Below, piece by piece: positions 1 to 6,461 of a stretch of 8,482 nt of DNA (position 1 is its first letter; each line of letters opens with the position of its first letter). The DNA is from Candidatus Delongbacteria bacterium (GTDB lineage Bacteria > UBA4055): positions 1 through 8,482 of the forward strand of contig WTAK01000444.1 in the NCBI GenBank assembly GCA_013139625.1, read 5' to 3'. The translations under genes and the position numbers were made by a program. Under the pieces are notes generated by a model, which made no database searches, had not been told where the DNA came from, and worked only from the letters and a program-made list of their open reading frames with translations.

Positions 1-66
1 ATAGAAATATCTTAAAATAAAGCTAGTAACTAAATAAAACACATTGGCTCTAACGTGCGGAAAAAA

Positions 67-181
67 GACATATGTCGTATTTATTTTCAGATCGTGCCTA
101 ATCGAAAAGGATATACGAATGTCGTATTATTTTTCAGATTAAGGCTAATCAAAAAGGATATACGCCATATGGCGTTTTTTT
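67..181. repeat. Degenerate 47-bp tandem array with palindromic unit heads
   Basis: Positions 72-117 and 119-164 align without gaps over 46 bp with 39 identities, giving a period of 47. A third, truncated unit starts near 166. Each unit begins with a dyad: GACATATGTC (67-76), ATACGA-atg-TCGTAT (113-127) and ACGCCATATGGCGT (162-175). Each dyad is followed by a T-rich tract. Between the first and third dyads an A:T pair has become C:G on both arms, so the palindrome appears to be kept. The array lies beyond the 3' end of the minus-strand operon. Stacked terminators or a small dispersed repeat are both possible. Confidence 0.7.
162..181 (+). terminator. Possible Rho-independent terminator (plus strand)
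   Basis: The 14-bp perfect palindrome ACGCCATATGGCGT can fold as a 5-bp, mostly G/C stem with an ATAT loop, followed at once by seven T residues (175-181). It would stop rightward transcription entering from the left edge. On the minus strand the same hairpin is followed by a T-run only after about six bases, so it could also weakly terminate the leftward operon. The stem is short, so the call is moderate. Confidence 0.45.
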
Positions 182-213
182 CTCATGTATCTGTAAGTTT
201 GATTATTTTTTCA

Positions 214-230
214 TCACTACATTGTAGTGA
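214..230. other. Inverted repeat downstream of the minus-strand operon
   Basis: TCACTAC (214-220) and GTAGTGA (224-230) form a 7-bp stem with a 3-base loop, 60 bp past the glutaminyl cyclase stop codon. T-rich sequence lies on its left and A-rich on its right, so neither strand has a T-run after the hairpin. It is not a classical terminator. It could be a 3'-end stabilising hairpin or a protein-binding dyad. The rest of 1-289 holds the tandem array and no convincing gene. Confidence 0.4.
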
Positions 231-289
231 AAATTATTGATTACTGCAAGTAAATAAACTTTTATGACAGTTGTGGAAAATAAAATGTT

Positions 290-1078
290 TTATTTTATTT
301 TAATCTCGAAAATATTCGGCCATTTTTTTCCTGTGACAAATATATTCCCATTCGGATGCAAAGCGATCCCATTGAGAACATTAAAAGAAGAAATTGTTCC
401 ATCTCCCATGGTCCTAAGGTCGGATAAATTAATTCTTCTTTCAACATAACCTGTTTCAGGGTCAATAATAACGATATAATCACTATTCAATATGTTTGCA
501 TATATTCTATTGCCGATGTATTCTAACTCGTTTAGGTTAGAAACAGAATAGTTATTCGAGTCCTTGACTGAAATTTCTCTTACAATATCAAAAGTTGCAG
601 GGTCTCTAAAGTAAATATTTGAACTACCATTGCTCATAATGATACTAGTACTATCATGAGTAAGTCCCCATCCGTCTCCGGAATATGAAAATTCTCCTAG
701 AAGCTTTAAGCTATCAAGTGAATATTTAAAGCACTTATTTTCCTTCCAAGTAATTTGATATATAATACTGTCAAAAACAGTGAGCCCTTCTCCGAAATAT
801 ATATTATCCAGTGAGATCTCATTATAGATATCTTCGGATGTGTAATTGTATTTTATGAGTTTAGATCTACCATACTCTCCGGTACTTTCGATCAAAGTAT
901 CACCTACAAATTCAAAGCCCTGAGTAAAATAACCTTCGTTGTGTGAATAAATCTCAACCAAAGTATATTCAGGATCTGGAGGATTTACAATAGTGTTGGT
1001 ATTGGTATTGGTATTGTCATCACATGATAGTAATAATATTGTGGCGAATAATAGTAATATGTAAATAAAATATTTCAT
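290..1078 (-). CDS. Glutaminyl-peptide cyclotransferase, plant/bacterial beta-propeller type, lipoprotein
   Basis: The product (262 aa) should convert N-terminal glutamine of exported proteins to pyroglutamate. It has a lipoprotein signal with lipobox LLSC (cysteine 19), then an Asn-Thr linker (residues 22-29), then a five-bladed-propeller-type fold. Family signatures run in order: FTQGF (51-55), ESTGEYGRS (64-72), FGEGLT (95-100), the QITW segment (108-111), GWGLT (136-140), DP (159-160), LNELE (182-186), VLNGIA and the C-terminal VTGKKWP..FEI. This is the glutamine cyclotransferase family, not the zinc metallo-type cyclase. Length is normal for the family, so the gene looks intact. The ATG overlaps the tag stop codon as ATGA (1075-1078), implying translational coupling. 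Family assignment is firm. Outer- or inner-membrane anchoring cannot be settled; Asp follows the lipid cysteine. Confidence 0.9.
   Translation of the reverse strand: MKYFIYILLLFATILLLSCDDNTNTNTNTIVNPPDPEYTLVEIYSHNEGYFTQGFEFVGDTLIESTGEYGRSKLIKYNYTSEDIYNEISLDNIYFGEGLTVFDSIIYQITWKENKCFKYSLDSLKLLGEFSYSGDGWGLTHDSTSIIMSNGSSNIYFRDPATFDIVREISVKDSNNYSVSNLNELEYIGNRIYANILNSDYIVIIDPETGYVERRINLSDLRTMGDGTISSFNVLNGIALHPNGNIFVTGKKWPNIFEIKIK
996..1016. repeat. Hexanucleotide microsatellite in the lipoprotein linker
   Basis: Three perfect TTGGTA units plus TTG (plus-strand reading) encode the alternating Asn-Thr linker behind the lipid-anchored cysteine of the glutaminyl cyclase. Unit gain or loss stays in frame and would only change tether length by two residues. 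Confidence 0.8.
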
Positions 1079-1650
1079 GCTATTTCCTTTTTAACTTCTT
1101 TATGCCTGAAACAATCAGGAGTATGATCATTTACCATTCCCGTTGCCTGCATGTGTGAATATACTATCGTTGATCCTACAAATTTAAAACCTCTTTTTTT
1201 CAGGTCTAAACTTATTTTATCAGACAATTCTGTTTTCGCAGGAACATCATTAACTGAGCTATAATTATTTTGAATAGGTTTATTATCAACGAAATTCCAG
1301 ATATATTTGCTGAAAGTGCCGAATTCTTTTTGAATTTCAATGAATGCTTGAGCATTGGTGATAGTAGCTTTTATCTTTAGTCTATTGCGAATAATACCCT
1401 TATTATTCATCAGTTTTTCAAACTTGATTTCACCGTATTTAGAGATTTTTTTATAATCAAAGTTATCTAAAGCTTTTCTAAAATTTTCTCGTTTTTTAAG
1501 AATGGTCATCCAGCTTAAACCAGCTTGGAAAGTTTCTAAGATCAAAAACTCAAAGATCTTACGATCATCATATAACGGCACACCCCATTCGGTATCATGA
1601 TATTCTAAATATAGTGGGTCTGAACCAACCCAATAACACCTTTTTTTCAT
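1075..1650 (-). CDS. tag: DNA-3-methyladenine glycosylase I
   Basis: The product (191 aa) is a cytoplasmic base-excision repair enzyme that removes 3-methyladenine from alkylated DNA. It aligns along its length with E. coli Tag from memory of that protein: the start CYWVGSDPLYLEYHD.EWG, the AGLSWMTILKKREN segment (43 onward), GIIRNRLKI and KKRGFKFVGSTI. The zinc site is complete: Cys5, His18, His176 and Cys180. The glutamate matching the E. coli active-site residue is Glu39, and Trp47 sits in the base pocket region. The start ATG is preceded by a TAAGAG-like Shine-Dalgarno about 8 bases away. The gene lies 21 bp after the 808-aa lipoprotein gene and overlaps the glutaminyl cyclase by 4 bp. 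A repair enzyme between two lipoprotein genes has no obvious functional link and is probably operon packing. Confidence 0.96.
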   Translation of the reverse strand: MKKRCYWVGSDPLYLEYHDTEWGVPLYDDRKIFEFLILETFQAGLSWMTILKKRENFRKALDNFDYKKISKYGEIKFEKLMNNKGIIRNRLKIKATITNAQAFIEIQKEFGTFSKYIWNFVDNKPIQNNYSSVNDVPAKTELSDKISLDLKKRGFKFVGSTIVYSHMQATGMVNDHTPDCFRHKEVKKEIA

Positions 1651-1671
1651 TATATGATACTCTTATAAAGT

Positions 1672-4098
1672 TTATTTATCTTCTACAACATTGAAGATCC
1701 TGTTTACACCATTTATTGTAAATTCTTTTTCATCTCCACTTGGAAAAATAACGAGTAAAGTGAAAGGTCCTTTTTTATTTCCTAATCCGAAATGTTGAAC
1801 CATAGAATGTTGATTCGTAGTACCTTTTCCACCTTGAACTTCTCTTGTCAAACTGATTTTATCATTATAAAGCTTTAATCTAGTACCGATCCCTTCAGAG
1901 TGATTCTTAGTTGTAAGTTTGACTTCTAGCCAATCACCCAGCATCTCGGTATCATTTCGGAATAATTGTATTTTCCCACCTGCAGAAAGAATGTCAAGAT
2001 CTCCATCGTTGTCAATATCTGCAAAAGCAACTCCCCATCCATTAAAATGTCTGGTGCCGGAGAAATAGGTAGCATCTCTAAATGTTTTGTCCCCATTGTT
2101 CATGTACAAAAATGATCTTCTGCCTTCATAAACATTATTGATATACAGGTCTAAGAAACCATCATTGTCAAGATCACCCCATGCAGGCTCAGAATGAGTT
2201 TCTTCATAGAAGATACCTGCTTCTCTTCTCTGATCTACAAAATTCCAATCAGGAGCACCTTGGTTTTCATATAGCATACTCATATCAGAAAGGTCGATAT
2301 AACGGGGGTGAGCTAAGTTCGCAGAGAAAAGGTCTAGGTCGCCATCATTATCATAATCGGCCCATTCAGAGCCTATTGTATGACCCCACCAACCATCTTT
2401 CTCCTCACCGGAAGGTCCAAGTTCTGTTGCTTTGTTCGTAAAGTTCCCATCACCGTCATTTACCAATAGAAAGTTTTCAGTCAGCCTATAGTTGGAAACA
2501 AAGATATCAAGGTCACCGTCATTATCGTAATCACCAAAATTCACACCTCTACCCGCTCTGGTTATTCCATCCTTAGGTAGAATGCCGGAAGTTTTGGAAG
2601 CATTCATAAACTGACCATTACCGATACCAATGAAAAATTCGTCATGTTCGAACACATAATCCTTTTCATAGTTGGCATAATATATGTCAAGATATCCATC
2701 GTTGTTAACATCTCCGACACCAATACCTTCGGTTGACATTTTATTGTCTTTTATAGATCCTTGCCCTCTAATCTTCTGGAACAGGCCATTCATATTTAAA
2801 CGAACACATTCGGGGTCTTTAGTTACGATATCCAGTATGCCATCATTATTAAAATCAGCCCAAATGCCACCATTACCTTTCATGTTTTTTGGAAATACAT
2901 TGATTGTTTCTTCGATAAAATTATTGCCATCTACATTTCTGAATAATCTACTACCATTCAAAGGCATATCCTGATAACCATCATTATCATAATCGCCCCA
3001 GGCAATCCTTCCGGCAGAAATATCATCAAGTCCATATTCCTTAGTGACATCTGTGAATGCAATGCCCATGTAACCTAATCTCTGCCTTGCATAGTTCATT
3101 ACTTCATTGTTGTCAGCATCCTCAAGATTTGATAACTTTCTCAAAAGTGAATCAGACTTAGCGGAATAAATATTCCTGGAATCCCCTCTGATCAATGATA
3201 GGACAGAATTGATGACAGCCATGTCTTCATCCCCGGACTTATTGAAGGATTTAGCCATTAAATAATGAATTTGCCCCAAAGTTATTTCATCATCAACAGT
3301 GAGAGGACATCCACTTAAAACTTCGTTTAAAATTTCATTTGCTGCTACAAAATTATTCTTACCGATCAGAATGTCTGCCAAAGTAGATGCCGCTTTAATA
3401 CAAGCAGATCTTTTTTCCAATCCCCATTCCATTTCCGGATAGTGTTCTAATTTTGGATAGTCTTTAGATAATTCGTATCCTTTTTGAGCATGTTCCAAAG
3501 CTGAGATAGTATCAATTTTATTCTTGTACATATAGTCTGCGAAAACAGTATATGGGCGATAATCATCAGGGAACGCATCTCTGAAATTTATCAGTGCAGT
3601 AGTTAATTGAGCATTTTTCTTTAACTTACTCAGAGATGAGGCAAGGTATTGATACATTGTTTTTCGCCAATTAGTCTCAGGATATTTTTCAATTAATTCA
3701 GTGACCACTACTACTTTCGCAGAGTCGTTACTCCATATAGATCGCAGTCTTTCATAAAATTCAGAACTTGATAATTCAAATGTGAATTCAGACGCAGGAT
3801 AGCGTGTGATTATCTTATATTTTACGGAATCAGCATCATCTACCTTATCTATTATCCTATAGCCTCGATAGGCAGTATAAAGCTTCTCAGGATCTTTATC
3901 CTGTAAGCTAAGTTTTTCACATCTTAGTTGGATATTCCGTTCAATGTTTTTTATTCTTTCAGGATGATCTTTTGCCTTGTCTAAAGATTCCTGCCAGTCA
4001 ACCTCCAGGTCTTTGAAGTTTAATTCAAATGTGACGAGTTGTTTTTTAGCACATCCTACCAAGATCATAAATATTATTAAGGCTAATATTTTTTTCAT
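1672..4098 (-). CDS. Lipoprotein with TPR-like N-terminus, seven FG-GAP/VCBS repeats and UnbV (ASPIC) domain
   Basis: The product (808 aa) is probably a surface or periplasmic lipoprotein; its ligand is unknown. The signal ends in lipobox LVGC (Cys16). Residues about 30-345 are helical and TPR-like, with helix pairs such as 226-262. From about 347, seven calcium-loop motifs of the form D-x-[DN]-N-D-G-x-x-D start at 369, 415, 463, 523, 581, 642 and 694. The 46-61 residue spacing is expected for a complete seven-bladed integrin-alpha-like propeller. Residues about 735-805 match the ASPIC/UnbV domain (EGIGTRLKL, REVQGGKGT..Q, HFGLG, FPSG). The architecture resembles CRTAC1-like proteins common in FCB and Planctomycetes genomes. 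AGGAA lies about 12 bases before the ATG, a long spacing. The gene stands 67 bp after the UbiA gene, the largest gap in the block. Domains are clear; function is not. Confidence 0.92.
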   Translation of the reverse strand: MKKILALIIFMILVGCAKKQLVTFELNFKDLEVDWQESLDKAKDHPERIKNIERNIQLRCEKLSLQDKDPEKLYTAYRGYRIIDKVDDADSVKYKIITRYPASEFTFELSSSEFYERLRSIWSNDSAKVVVVTELIEKYPETNWRKTMYQYLASSLSKLKKNAQLTTALINFRDAFPDDYRPYTVFADYMYKNKIDTISALEHAQKGYELSKDYPKLEHYPEMEWGLEKRSACIKAASTLADILIGKNNFVAANEILNEVLSGCPLTVDDEITLGQIHYLMAKSFNKSGDEDMAVINSVLSLIRGDSRNIYSAKSDSLLRKLSNLEDADNNEVMNYARQRLGYMGIAFTDVTKEYGLDDISAGRIAWGDYDNDGYQDMPLNGSRLFRNVDGNNFIEETINVFPKNMKGNGGIWADFNNDGILDIVTKDPECVRLNMNGLFQKIRGQGSIKDNKMSTEGIGVGDVNNDGYLDIYYANYEKDYVFEHDEFFIGIGNGQFMNASKTSGILPKDGITRAGRGVNFGDYDNDGDLDIFVSNYRLTENFLLVNDGDGNFTNKATELGPSGEEKDGWWGHTIGSEWADYDNDGDLDLFSANLAHPRYIDLSDMSMLYENQGAPDWNFVDQRREAGIFYEETHSEPAWGDLDNDGFLDLYINNVYEGRRSFLYMNNGDKTFRDATYFSGTRHFNGWGVAFADIDNDGDLDILSAGGKIQLFRNDTEMLGDWLEVKLTTKNHSEGIGTRLKLYNDKISLTREVQGGKGTTNQHSMVQHFGLGNKKGPFTLLVIFPSGDEKEFTINGVNRIFNVVEDK

Positions 4099-4134
4099 AT
4101 CTATATGAATTTCCTAATGTATTAATAATGTCAT

Positions 4135-4163
4135 AAGATAATGAAAAATAAGGCAATAGTAAA
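4135..4163 (-). promoter_or_regulatory. Weak candidate sigma70-type promoter for the 808-aa lipoprotein gene
   Basis: On the minus strand TTTACT (4163-4158) and TATCTT (4140-4135) are separated by 17 bp. Each matches the consensus at four of six positions. It sits in the widest gap within the operon. In AT-rich DNA such matches arise by chance, so this is only a candidate internal start. Confidence 0.3.
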
Positions 4164-4165
4164 CC

Positions 4166-4993
4166 CTAAATCATTCCAAAATAGAATGCTAAGATCCCAA
4201 AGATCATATCGATCTTCATGATAAGGCTGAGCCTTTCGTAATTGACCTTTTTTATATCCATAAAAAGGATCGCAAAGACAAAAAAGATAACAGGGAAGAC
4301 TGCGATCAAAATTATCGCAGGGAAGAATATCGTATAATCACCTAAGATCATTAGATAGGTTAAATAAGAGATCAAGAATATTATCAGGGTCTTGACAATT
4401 AAAACAGTTCTGCTAACTCCAAGTTTTATAGCCATGGTATTAGCTCTTTCATTCTTGTCGCCTTCAATATCAGCAATGTCTTTGATGATCTCTCTGATGA
4501 AATGAAATAAAAATGCAGAGACAGCCAGAGGAATTATACTTTCAAAATTGCCTGTCGTTATGCTACAGAAGTAGAAAAGATACCCACTGATAAAAGCTAC
4601 TATAAAATTACCCCAGAAAGGTCTTCTTTTCAGGAAAATCGTATAGAATAGTAGAATGAAATTAACTAGAAGAACAGCAGCAAATGAATGATATCCCAAG
4701 AAAAATCCTGCTATAAGTGATCCTATTACTAGTATTGAGTAAGCAGTGTATGCAGAGCTTACTTTTAAATTCTTGGATGGCAGTGGTCTATCAGGTTTGT
4801 TGATAAGATCTATATTGATATCAATAATGTCGTTTATGATATTTCCTGCACCGGCAGTAAGTACAGTCGAAAGTGTGATTAATAACAGATTTAGATAGAT
4901 AACGTTTTCAGCAACGATAAAATATGCTATCACTGATGCAAAAGCTGTGATCAGGAGATTTAAAGGGCGTATTATCTGTAGATGATATTTCAT
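4166..4993 (-). CDS. UbiA-family prenyltransferase, (di)geranylgeranylglyceryl phosphate synthase-like
   Basis: This is an integral membrane enzyme (275 aa) with about eight hydrophobic segments. It carries both Asp-rich, Mg2+-prenyl-diphosphate sites of the UbiA superfamily: N54-D55-x2-D58-x3-D62, followed by NKPDRPLPS (65-73), and R167-E168-x2-K171-D172-x2-D175-x3-D179. The second site, with REIIKDIADIEGDK and then a threonine-rich MAIKLG stretch, looks like the archaeal/FCB branch that adds a second geranylgeranyl chain to geranylgeranylglyceryl phosphate. It looks less like UbiA, MenA or heme O synthase. Length is normal for the family. The neighbours do not encode G1P dehydrogenase or the first prenyltransferase, so the substrate is an inference. 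No Shine-Dalgarno is visible before the ATG; a hairpin occupies that position. The family is certain, the substrate tentative. Confidence 0.88.
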   Translation of the reverse strand: MKYHLQIIRPLNLLITAFASVIAYFIVAENVIYLNLLLITLSTVLTAGAGNIINDIIDINIDLINKPDRPLPSKNLKVSSAYTAYSILVIGSLIAGFFLGYHSFAAVLLVNFILLFYTIFLKRRPFWGNFIVAFISGYLFYFCSITTGNFESIIPLAVSAFLFHFIREIIKDIADIEGDKNERANTMAIKLGVSRTVLIVKTLIIFLISYLTYLMILGDYTIFFPAIILIAVFPVIFFVFAILFMDIKKVNYERLSLIMKIDMIFGILAFYFGMI

Positions 4994-5002
4994 AGTCTAA
5001 TG

Positions 5003-5023
5003 AGACGTAGCTGTGCTACGTCT
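5003..5023. repeat. Perfect 9-bp inverted repeat between rseC-like and ubiA-like genes
   Basis: AGACGTAGC (5003-5011) and GCTACGTCT (5015-5023) are exact reverse complements around a TGT loop. The dyad begins directly after the rseC-like stop codon and ends 9 bases before the UbiA-gene ATG. No T-run follows on the minus strand, so it is not a standard terminator. It replaces the expected Shine-Dalgarno region and could affect translation or mRNA processing. It is also relatively G/C-rich for this DNA, which suggests a dispersed palindromic element. Confidence 0.75.
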
Positions 5024-5428
5024 TTACGGGATCTTCTTTACATATTTGGGTAGAAAAATACCTTTGTTCGTTACTTTTTTATTGATCACTATCAATATTA
5101 TAACTCCGGCGGTTAATCCGAATAATGATCCGATCATACCGGCTCCATCGGAAGGTTCAATCGCATAACCAATATAATAACCAACGATCATCATCAATAT
5201 CGGAAAAATAAAGAGTAAGAACCCTGAAGTAAGTTTAGTACCTGAGGATAACTCAATATTCACTCTATCTCCGGCTGCAAGATCATATTTATTAGGTATC
5301 TTTAGCAATGCAGGTTTGTCGTCGGTTGCACAGATGCCTTTGTTAGCACATGAAGTACATGATGAATTCAGTACCATTTCTATATAAGCATATTTGTTGT
5401 CAATTTTTTTTACGAAACCTTTATCCAT
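5024..5428 (-). CDS. rseC: RseC/MucC-family membrane protein
   Basis: This is a small inner-membrane protein (134 aa). The RseC family is linked to sigma-E regulation and to SoxR reduction with the Rnf-like complex; in FCB bacteria its role is mostly unproven. An N-terminal soluble part carries the Cys motif C24-x2-C27-x5-C33, the same spacing as the cluster in E. coli RseC. The additional upstream cysteine of the E. coli protein is absent. Then come a small beta-like segment (about 40-60, A-A-G-D-R-V), two transmembrane helices (about 69-90 and 97-115) and a short Lys-rich tail. The longer C-terminal extension of the E. coli protein is missing. The ATG is served by GGGAAT 6 bases upstream. 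That region is a tandem duplicate of the end of the preceding gene. No rnf genes lie in the window. Confidence 0.82.
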   Translation of the reverse strand: MDKGFVKKIDNKYAYIEMVLNSSCTSCANKGICATDDKPALLKIPNKYDLAAGDRVNIELSSGTKLTSGFLLFIFPILMMIVGYYIGYAIEPSDGAGMIGSLFGLTAGVIILIVINKKVTNKGIFLPKYVKKIP

Positions 5429-5479
5429 GAACTATTCCCAGTATTTTTTTATAAAAAATTTATCCATGAATTATTCCCA
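5402..5479 (-). repeat. 39-bp tandem duplication across the porV-like stop / rseC start
   Basis: Two adjacent 39-bp copies occupy 5441-5479 and 5402-5440 and agree at 31 of 39 positions, including 20 of the first 21 (TGGGAATA[A/G]TTCATGGATAAA, given here as pattern). Each copy holds Trp-Glu-stop codons, a GGGAAT Shine-Dalgarno-like site and an ATG-Asp-Lys start. The simplest history is duplication of an original junction in which the porV-like stop lay only three bases before the rseC start. Confidence 0.88.
5432..5467 (-). CDS. Possible 11-codon minicistron (MDKFFIKKYWE)
   Basis: The 39-bp duplication leaves a complete small reading frame between the porV-like and rseC genes. The ATG has GGGAAT at proper spacing, and the frame ends at TAG three bases before the rseC ATG. 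The peptide mirrors the RseC start (MDKGFVKK) and ends with the Trp-Glu of the upstream protein. If translated it would keep ribosomes coupled into rseC. It may be only a scar of the duplication; a function for the peptide is not implied. Confidence 0.35.
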   Translation of the reverse strand: MDKFFIKKYWE

Positions 5480-6424
5480 AGAGTAAGCGAGGCTAATTTT
5501 ATGTGTGTTTCCAAGATCTTCAAAATCAGGTTTAAAAGCATAGTCCAGTGTTATACCTTTATAATCCAGACCACTTCCTGCAGACCAAGTATTATCTGTA
5601 TTATATCCGCCTCGAATGAATATTTTTTTAAACTTAAGTTCAAGACCGGTACTCAAAACAAAATCCATAGCTCCAAGTGAAGCAAAAGAATTTTCAGCAT
5701 AGTTCTCAGTTCTTATCTTGGTACCTGTTATAATCTTATAGTCAGTTAAAAAATATTCGATTCTGTTATTGTATTCTGCATTGAAAAGTATTGAAGGTCT
5801 TACTACTTCAGTTAATCCAGTTGTCCAGAATAGGGTAGAAGTTGTAATATCTTGGATCTTTATTCCCAGCGTAATATTATGATTTGCAAAATATAGACCG
5901 GAAATATCAGTACCAAGTCCAACAGCAGATTCTTCTTCAAAAGTTTTATACAGAAGTTTAATATTTACACCCCAGAAAAGATTGTCATTATATCTTTTTC
6001 CAAGTGATGCAAATAAAGCAAATTCGTTGTCATTTACATATTTATCAGGTAATATCCTATTAGTTTCACTTACTAAACTATCTTCATTCTGAAGCTTAGT
6101 TAAAGTGATATTATCAATTCCCATCCAAATGAACGAAAATCCAACGTCATGTCCATCAATCTCTGTTTTGAAGGAAGCAAATTCCTGACGAACCAAGCCT
6201 TCAAATCTTTCACTATGAGAAAGTTGGATATTTTCATTTTGAATTAATGGGAGATAAGCAGGGTTAAAATATGAGGCAGATGAAGAATTGAATGAAGTTA
6301 AAACAATGTTCCCCAAAGCTAAACTTCGAGCTTCTGTTCCGGAGCTAATGAACTCACCGGCATACTTTCCATCCGCAAACAAGTATGAAGAAATTATTAG
6401 TACGGTTAAAATTAGTTTTTTCAT
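5471..6424 (-). CDS. PorV/PorQ-family outer-membrane beta-barrel protein
   Basis: This is an exported outer-membrane protein (317 aa). A signal peptide ends near LFA (residue 17). Residues about 26-61 contain the family opening: GTEARSLALGN followed by ASYFNPAYLPLI, the R-S-x-A-L-G and N-P-A-x-L hallmarks of the PorV/PorQ/UPF0164 group. The rest is alternating amphipathic strands ending with SLAYSWE, a typical barrel C-terminus. In Bacteroidota PorV is a shuttle protein of type IX secretion, but many paralogues exist in FCB genomes with other roles, and no other T9SS component is visible here. GGGG lies 6 bases before the ATG. The gene is 37 bp from the YciO-like gene. Its last codons were duplicated into the following junction. 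Family membership is good; involvement in secretion is inference. Confidence 0.85.
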   Translation of the reverse strand: MKKLILTVLIISSYLFADGKYAGEFISSGTEARSLALGNIVLTSFNSSSASYFNPAYLPLIQNENIQLSHSERFEGLVRQEFASFKTEIDGHDVGFSFIWMGIDNITLTKLQNEDSLVSETNRILPDKYVNDNEFALFASLGKRYNDNLFWGVNIKLLYKTFEEESAVGLGTDISGLYFANHNITLGIKIQDITTSTLFWTTGLTEVVRPSILFNAEYNNRIEYFLTDYKIITGTKIRTENYAENSFASLGAMDFVLSTGLELKFKKIFIRGGYNTDNTWSAGSGLDYKGITLDYAFKPDFEDLGNTHKISLAYSWE

Positions 6425-6461
6425 ATCAATCCCCAGTTACTTCATGTCAATAATCAATTAC

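Noticed and set aside
67..181. CRISPR-like array
   Set aside because: There are only two to three units with no variable spacers; the whole period is repeated. No cas genes are present.
55..240. Plus-strand 61-codon reading frame over the tandem array
   Set aside because: GTG start with no Shine-Dalgarno. The 47-bp period is not a multiple of three, so the peptide does not repeat in frame. The DNA is better explained as palindromic repeats.
277..296. 9-bp perfect inverted repeat AAAATAAAA / TTTTATTTT overlapping the cyclase stop codon, as an operon terminator
   Set aside because: The stem is entirely A/T with a 2-base loop and would be unstable. Such matches are common in this base composition.
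2181..2974. Plus-strand reading frames of 86-96 codons inside the 808-aa lipoprotein gene
   Set aside because: These are antisense shadows of the repeated calcium-loop coding sequence. They show no family signature and no ribosome-binding site.
5471..6424. Evidence for a type IX secretion locus around the PorV-like gene
   Set aside because: Only one PorV/PorQ-family member is present. No PorK/L/M/N/T/U-like genes or T9SS C-terminal sorting domains are visible in the window.
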